Of a stretch of DNA of 64,000 nt, positions 56,775 to 64,000 are shown one piece after another; the stretch's first letter is position 1; each line of letters starts with the position of its first letter. The DNA lies in contig JAUKTV010000006.1 of NCBI GenBank assembly GCA_030549205.1, positions 2,622,501 to 2,686,500 of the forward strand, in the 5' to 3' direction. The translations under genes and the position numbers were made by a program. This DNA is from Apiosordaria backusii. Its lineage: Eukaryota > Ascomycota > Sordariomycetes > Sordariales > Lasiosphaeriaceae. The notes under the pieces were generated by a model, which was given only the letters and a program-made list of their open reading frames with translations, had not been told where the DNA came from and searched no databases.

Positions 56775-56818
56775 TACGGTAACTAGTTTGTCTAACTGTC
56801 AGAGTTGCTTTACAGTAA
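56775..56818 (+). repeat. Direct repeat, copy 2
   Basis: GGTAACTAGTTTGTCTAACT followed by GTCAGAGTTGCTTTACAGTA; counterpart of 54560-54605. Confidence 0.65.
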
Positions 56819-56824
56819 ATTTAA

Positions 56825-59800
56825 AGTGTGAATCGATTTTCTTTAATTACCTTTTTTTATTCGATTAATTATTTTAGTAAGCCAGTGTTATTTAAATATT
56901 TATTATAGTATTTTTATAATTTTTAAGTTGAATTCTTAAATTTATTAATATTATATTATTTTAAGTCGGGGTTTTAATCCTTTTATTAAACTTAATATTA
57001 TAATTTACTGTAATATTTATAAAAAGTAAGAATTCGATTAACTTTTTATTTTCTTTTACTATTAAAAATATTTACTTTAAGGTTTATTATTATTTAATTA
57101 AGTAAAGGGTTATTTAAATCTTTATATAGTTAATTTATATAGAAAATACATAAACTACGCTATAAGTTAAGGAGAATTAGTTTATATAAATAATCCTTTA
57201 TTTTTTTAATTTTCTATAATCTCTTTATTATAAAGAAGTTTAATTTATTATTAAAGCAGTCTATAGATTAGTTTTTTTTAATAATAAATACCCTATTATT
57301 AGAGCTATTTTTAGTAATTTTAAATTTAAGAATATAGCGTTTTTTATTAATTTAAGTGATTTACTTTTTTTAAACTTTAATAATAAAATGATAAACCTTT
57401 ATTACTGATAATTATAATAGGATAGTATAGTATTAAGTTTTTTTATAATTAAAGTATTTTTTAATTTCTATTGGTTTAAATAAATCAGTATAGGCCTTTT
57501 AATTAAAATAAGTAAGTATTAAATAGCCTATAAGGACTTTATATAGTTTATAATTAATAGATTTATAAAGGGAAAAGTTTTAAGTTATATTTATTATAGG
57601 AAGTATTAAGGATTAATTATTTTAATAGTAATTAATGAAAGGTTTTAATTATTGATTTAAATATTTATTTATAATTTTAATTTAATTTATAGTTTATAAA
57701 TAATTAAAAGATAAAAATCTTTATTTTACTTTAAGGATTTTTAAAAGTTTATTTATAAAGTTTATAACGAATTATAGTTTATAATTATAAATAACCTTTT
57801 TTAATATACTTATAATATAGTAAGGACTGTTATAATATATTTAGGTAATATTTTTTATTATAGTATTTATAATATATAGTATAGATTAAATTACTTTATT
57901 TAAGTAGTCTATAATAATTAATATATTATTATATCTCTTTTTATTTTTAAATATACTTTTAAAGTTAATAATAAAATATTATTAAAGGTAATTTAGTAGT
58001 AATAATAGGTATAATAAATTAAGTATTTTATCTTTTAGGCTTTTAATTATTTAATATAAATAATTAACATTATAATAGTTAATATTGGTTATTATTTTAA
58101 TTTATTAATATCGATTGGTTAATTGTTATTATATTTTGTTTTTTTTTAAATTTAACAGAAATAAGGAAATTAATAACAAATTATAAACTTATTTTATTAA
58201 AAAAAGGGTTAAATTCAAAAGTTTAAATTTTTATATTTATAAATAAAACAGTTTAATCAAATATTTTATTAAAGTATTTTTAAAATATTTAAAGGTTATA
58301 ATAATATTATTATAATTTCTTTAATATTTATAATATTATATAATACTTTCGGTATTAATTATAATTAATTATAATATTATAAAATAATAAAAAATTCACG
58401 CTTAAATAAATTTTAATAAATAAATTAAATTTTTTAATAATTTATATATTTAATCTTTTTTATTATAAAATTATTAGATTTATTATAAAGGTATTAATTC
58501 CTAAAGAAAGATTTATTAAAATTTATAAACTAATATTTTATATCAAATAAAGGACTTTATTAATAGTATTAAATATTAATATTTATTTAATATACATACC
58601 GAATAAAAAAATAATATTTAAAACCTTTACTTTAAAAATAATAAATAAATTTATTATAATTTAAAAAATTATAATTATTATAAAAAGAAATATTATTAAT
58701 TTAAACAGGAATATAAATTAAAAGAAGATATAATTATTATTAAAAATATTTTAAATAAATACTGAAAGTTAATAGCTTTTATTATTTAAAAGTAATTTAA
58801 TTAATAAAATAATTATTAAAAAAACCCTATTACCTGGTAATAATTTAAAATCTTTAAAGTTTATTATAAATTCTACAGCTGGCTTAAAACCCTTTACTAA
58901 AAATTTATTATTTATAAAAATAAAAAAAGTATTTACAATTAAAATTAAAATAAATACCGAAATAAATTTAACCTTAATAAATTAATTTATTTCTTTATTA
59001 TTAAAAATAATTAAAGTTTATTATTATAAAACTTTTAAAGTTAAAAATAATTTTTTTTTAAAGTTTTAAATATTAAAGTAAATATTAAAGAGTTTTAAAA
59101 AAAACTTTAGTTTAAAGTTATTTATAGTAAATTTAAGTAAATAATAAATTAAAGTACCTTTAAGTTTTTACTTTTTAAGGTATTTTTATAAAACCGAATA
59201 TTATTTATAAGCCGGTTAATATTATATAAAAAAACCGATTAAAAAAATAAGCTTTTAAAATATAAAGTTAAGTTAATACTTAAAGGGTTTTTATAGGAAA
59301 AAAACCTGGATTTTATAAAGACTTTTATTTTTATTTTAATATTATTTACTTAGTATATATTATTAAATATAGTAATTTTATTTAATTAAGAAATTAAATA
59401 AATTAATTTTATAGAGGTTTTTTTTAATAGGTATTTAAAAAAGGAAAATTATATAATTATATTTAAAGGCTTTTATAAATTTTACTAATAAGCCAATTAA
59501 ATTATTAAAAATAAGTTTTAAAAGTAAGGATTTAAATTTAAAAAAAAGTAAATAAATTACTTAAAAAAAGTTTTATACAGTTTAAAATAAAACTTTAAAT
59601 TTTAATAAAGTAAATTTATTAAATTATTAAAGGAAAAAATTTTTATAATATTAATTTTTAATTTAGCAGTTTTTTATAATATTAAAGTTAAAACGTTTAT
59701 AATAATTTATATAAATAATATATTTGTTAATAAGTTTTAATAAAATTTACATTAAAAAATTAAAAGTTAAACTTAATAAAATTTACCTGATAAAAAATAA

Positions 59801-62800
59801 AAGCCCAGCTACTTTTTTTTTAAATATTAAAATAATACGGGATAGGCGTTATTATATATTATAGTTAAGTTAATGTCTCTCTGAGAAGTGGAGCTTCCAA
59901 AAAAAAATTTCTTTTACAACGCTACACCCGGCGTTGGGATAGTTAAGTTAAACTTAATATATTAAATAAGTAATTAAGGATTTTAATTTAAAAAATAACT
60001 ATAAAATATTTATTTTACTATAGTTAGGAATAATAATTTAATTTAAAAATCTAAAATTAAAAAAAAACCCTATAGAAAAATTTAATATTATATTATTTTA
60101 ATAAATAATAAATATTATAATATATTTAATAATTTAAACTAAGTTTAATATTATTCTTATAATTTAATAACTTTTTAAAAGTATGTAAATATTTATTATA
60201 ATAAACTTTAATATTATAAAGAATTTAATTAAATATTTTAATAATATTAAAAATTCAATTATATATTATAGTTTTTACTATAGTATAATATTATAATTAC
60301 CGATTTAGATTTTATAAATAACTTATAAAACTTTAAACTTAAGGTTCGGTAGTATATATACAAGACATAACATACAGATACTTACAATGAATATAATAGT
60401 AAACAGTATCTTTAAGTTATTTAATATACTATTAAATTAATTACTTATCAAAATATCTTAGCCTTTATTATTATACTTATAATCGATATTAACTTTACTA
60501 ATCATCCTTCTACCTTATCCTTTTATTTAAAGGCTTTATTTTAAGTCTTTATATTATCTTCTTTAATCTACCAGTCTATATTAAAATCGATTAAATCCTA
60601 TTTAAATTAATAAAGTCTAATATATTAGTTAAAAAATAAAGTAATAATAATATATATAGTATATATTTAAATGCAAATTACATTTATATTCTTCTACTTT
60701 TTACTATCTTTCTTTAATATAGCCATTATTATATTAACTAATTCAAAGTACTTATAGCAATCTAGCCTTAAAATTTTATACTTATAAAATTTTAATATAG
60801 TAAATTATATACTACTATTATATTAATACTATCTTTTAATTATTAAGTTATATAGGATATACCTATATTTAGTACTATAATCGATTAAATTTTAATATAG
60901 TAAGTAATATAAAAGAAAAAAAAAGTAATAAATAGGATCCTTTTTAACCTTATATAGGCACTAGTACTTAGCCTTAGCGTAGGCCGGTAAAGGAGTTATC
61001 AGTATAGTTATAAGCAATTTAGTAGTAAAGGAGATATTTAGAAAGTTTAGCTATAATATTATTATACAAACTTATTATTAAACTCGATAGTAAAAGGTTT
61101 AACTATATAATAAATACGTAATAAGCATATAATAGTTCTGTAACTATAACGGTAGCCTTAGGTAGTTTAAGTAGTATACTAGATTAATTGTAAAGAGAAC
61201 TAACGCCGGGTATGGCATTATAAAAGAAATTCTTTTTTTTTTAGAAGCTCTACTTCTTAGAGAGATATAAAACTTTAAATTTACCTATAGTTTTTTTATA
61301 AAAATAATTAATAAATTTATAAATTAAAAGTTTAAAAAAACTAATATTATTAATTTTTTAATATTAAAGGTTAAAACTGATAAACTTATAAAGAATATTA
61401 AAAAGATTTTATAGGTTAAAAGTATTTATAAAAAATTAAATAAGATATTTATAAATTTTATTATTCTTTACGGTAATAATATTAACTTTATAATTACGGC
61501 TTATAATTTAACTTTTTATAATTATATTAAATATATATTATTAAAATTATATTAAATTAAAGAGTAAATTAATGCTGGAAATATAAATATTAATTATTTA
61601 AATATTAACTGAATATTTATTAATAATTTAATTAAAACCTTAACAAGTTAAAAATTTAAAAAATTTATAAAGTTTTTAAACCTAGTAAAGAAATTTAAAA
61701 AGGAAAATTAATAAAGTATTAAATTATATATAAACCCTTTATATTTATTTTCCTTTATAAATTAATATTTAAAAATAATTATTTAATACTATATTATATA
61801 AATTTTAATATTATATATTTCCTTTATATAATTAATTAATTAATTAATTAATTATTTTTTACTATAAATTTTAAATTTAAACTTAAATTATTATTTACTA
61901 TAAGTAAAAAAAGGGTATTAAGATAAATCTTTATAAAGTTTATTTTATAATAAATTTATTATTATAATATTATATAATAATAATTGTAATAAAAATATTA
62001 AATTCAGTTAAATTAATATTTATCTAGTAATTAAACTTTAGTTTTATTTAATATTATAGGTTACTTTAAAACCTTATATTTAATATTATAATAAATTAAA
62101 ATAGTTTAAATTTTATATTTAAATTATTAAAAACCCTATAAATATCCTATAAAAATTATAAGCCTCTAAATCTACGTTAATTTATATTTAAGCCTAAAAA
62201 AAAGCGCTTTAAAAATTATTTTATATAACTGTAAATTTATTTTTAATTAAATATATTAAAATCAGGGTTAATTAAGCTCGAGTTTAATTTATTTATCCAT
62301 TTTAATATACGAAACTTTAAAAGCCCTTAGAAAATATATAATAAAAGTTAAATATAAATTTTATTATAAAGTATTATAGTAAATTATAAAAAACTAGCGT
62401 TATAAATATAAAGAGTTATTTATTAATTTTTTATTTTATAGTATTTATATGGTATTATAGTTTAGTACTTTAGTAGTAGTATTAAAAATCCTAATTCTAC
62501 TGTACCGCACTTTAAGTATTTAATCAATATAGTAAATAGTCTATATATAAATACCAGGTAATCTTTATTCTTATCTAATTTTAATAAAGATAGTATGGAG
62601 AATATAATGATTATAGAAGCGATTAATTAGAACGTATAGTCAAGAAATAATAACGATATAGTAGATAGATAAATGCTATATCTTTATAGAGCTAGAAATA
62701 GACTAATAAACTATATACTATTATTAGGGTGATAATATAGGATTGGGTTTACTATTTAGTTTTATTTTTAAGTTTTAATGTTTATTTTCTTTTAGTACTT

Positions 62801-62870
62801 AACGGCTAAGCTGGCCTAAAATGTAAAATAGAGGGGAGTGGATGTAGAAATACTATAGGGAAATTCTCCT
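56825..62870. other. Large RIP-type AT-rich island
   Basis: Six kilobases of almost pure A/T with stop codons in every frame and no gene, typical of RIP-inactivated transposons and of fungal heterochromatin. Contains the TIR element at 59875-61266. Near the right edge a purine run (AGAGGGGAGTGGA, about 62830-62842) is followed by TGTAGAAATACTATAGGG, which could be a polypurine tract and LTR start of a retrotransposon; no second LTR was identified. Confidence 0.75.
59875..61266. mobile_element. TIR element of about 1.4 kb, RIP-mutated
   Basis: The left TIR (59875-59935; TCTCTCTGAGAAGTGGAGCT ... ACACCCGGCGTT) and the right TIR (61203-61266; reverse complement TCTCTCTAAGAAGTAGAGCT ... ATACCCGGCGTT) are about 62 bp. 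Nearly all differences between them are C-to-T or G-to-A. The interior is AT-rich with no frame. No clear target duplication. Part of the TIR (TTACAACGCTACCCGG) recurs at 63937-63953. Confidence 0.75.
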
Positions 62871-62943
62871 TAGAATTCGGCAGGTATTACTTCCAGAATC
62901 AGCATTATATTTCCCTTGAAATGATTATCCGGATGTTCTTTAG

Positions 62944-63411
62944 TCAGAGAGTCCAGAGCATAATAACAATACCCTGCTTGCTCAAGATCGTCTTACAACG
63001 CTATTCTCGGCAATTGACCTCATAAAATTCACATGGGGCTATCGTCAGGATCAGGAAGCTAGTTCCTCTAGGGTCACGGAATTCGGAACCCGTTTGCTCT
63101 TCCCTGTAGTTGGACCATTTCTTTCCTACCAGGGTATTGATGACGAAGACGAAGATGAAGAAGATTCAGGTGACGAAGGGGAGCGCGGTTGGGGTGGTGA
63201 TAACCTCGATGACGAAGGCCCAGAGAGAGAGAATGAGGAACACATCTGCGCAGGCGACAAGGACCGGGCAGGTGTTACTGAGGGGGGTCCTTCGAAGGGC
63301 GGGATGATTGATGTCGGGAATGGGGAAGAAAGTAGCGGGACTGCTGCTACGGAGAGTACCGCAGTGCCAACCAACCAGTCTGTTTGGTTGACCCCAACCT
63401 GGGAGTGGTGA
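62944..63411 (+). CDS. Unknown acidic protein fragment (3' part of a gene)
   Basis: Open frame of about 155 residues without an early ATG, starting at the edge of the RIP island. It begins SESPEHNNNTLLAQDRLTTL and has a hydrophobic patch (GTRLLFPVVGPFLSYQGI), then an acidic run (DDEDEDEEDSGDEGE) and a Gly/Glu-rich tail ending at a TGA. It may be the C-terminal end of a gene whose 5' part lies in the degraded island. No family recognised. Confidence 0.4.
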   Translation, partial: SESPEHNNNTLLAQDRLTTLFSAIDLIKFTWGYRQDQEASSSRVTEFGTRLLFPVVGPFLSYQGIDDEDEDEEDSGDEGERGWGGDNLDDEGPERENEEHICAGDKDRAGVTEGGPSKGGMIDVGNGEESSGTAATESTAVPTNQSVWLTPTWEW

Positions 63412-64000
63412 GGGATATAGGGGGGAGCGGAAAGACCACGTGGGCAAAGCGGTCTTCTTTTACAGAACTTATCCGGCTACGTATATAGAGGCACTATAGT
63501 ACCCAGAAAGGCCAGTCTCCTCGGCTTACACTATTACTCGGGCAGTTTGGGCATTTTCTTCACATTTGTTTTCGTTACGCCTGAATATATAGTGAGCCCT
63601 AATTTATCATCCAGTCTGCGTGCTGGTCACATCAGCCCACAACTTGCCTTTCTCCAAGGCCAACCCTTTTCGTAAACATAGGTACCTAATTAACACCATT
63701 CTTGTGCAGTGGACTCAATGATTTAGCCGAATTCCACATGGTTATTTCCGATGTCTGCCTACCTACCTACTTTACCTAGGTGCTCATACACCAACCCATT
63801 CCGTTTCGAAGTAATAGTCCAACCGGCTCAAGTAGGGATTTTCCAGACACAGGTATATCCCAGACCTATACTCGTTGAGCCAGGGCAACCAGAGGCTCTT
63901 CGAGTGGGCACAGGGAGTACTGGGTAGGGAAATTTTGCTCCTTACAACGCTACCCGGTACTCAGGCCTTTGAAGACCTGGTATGCTTCGTTTTAGCTTAC
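63412..64000. other. Unique sequence at the window end with a repeat-like hairpin
   Basis: No gene. At 63917-63962 an imperfect inverted repeat (AGTACTGGGTAG ... CTACCCGGTACT) encloses TTACAACG, resembling the TIR of the element at 59875. It may be the beginning of another element that continues outside the window. Confidence 0.45.

Noticed and set aside
1..64000. CRISPR arrays, bacterial operons, riboswitches or rRNA genes
   Set aside because: Nothing of the kind is visible; the tandem repeats present lack unique spacers, and the sequence is eukaryotic.

Overview
The window looks like nuclear DNA of a filamentous ascomycete (Pezizomycotina, probably a sordariomycete; this is inference from gene families and intron style). 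Genes are sparse, introns are mostly 50-75 bp with GTRNGT donors and CTAAC/CTGAC-like branch sites, many families are fungus-specific (HET domain, Zn2Cys6 regulator, PTH11-like membrane protein, F-box protein), and the last 13 kb is dominated by extremely AT-rich sequence of the kind left by repeat-induced point mutation (RIP).

Layout. 1-4.9 kb: two divergent cytochrome P450 genes, the left one cut by the window edge. 5.9-10 kb: an intron-bearing tRNA-like gene and gene-poor sequence with a short tandem repeat. 10.1-12.4 kb: a frameshifted HET-domain gene. 13.2-14.5 kb: a long inverted repeat next to a palindromic TIR element. 14.6-17 kb: a protein with an RNase H-like fold, then two tandemly duplicated tRNA-like genes. 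17.5-23.3 kb: a broken short-chain dehydrogenase, a broken relative of the RNase H-like gene, a carotenoid/lignostilbene-type oxygenase and a SnoaL-like protein. 23.9-27.7 kb: two unknown membrane proteins. 28.5-32.9 kb: an intact HET gene facing a DUF2235 (Tle1-like) hydrolase gene. 34-39.4 kb: a Zn2Cys6 regulator and an F-box protein. 40.1-40.7 kb: a MITE with TA target duplication. 42.7-46.1 kb: a PTH11-like seven-helix protein and a subtilase that has lost its catalytic Asp and Ser. 47.5-48.8 kb: an unknown basic-repeat protein. 50.5-53.5 kb: pieces of an FHA-domain gene on either side of a RIP-degraded TIR element. 54.8-62.9 kb: RIP islands with further TIR and direct-repeat remnants. 62.9-64 kb: unique sequence with one acidic ORF.

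Two themes stand out. First, at least six genes carry small indels that shift the frame inside otherwise well conserved coding sequence, several in G or C runs. This is either widespread decay or indel error in the assembly. Second, the 25-33 kb stretch places a glycine-zipper membrane protein, a HET protein and a DUF2235 hydrolase together, a gene content that recalls fungal self/non-self and cell-death loci; that link is inference.
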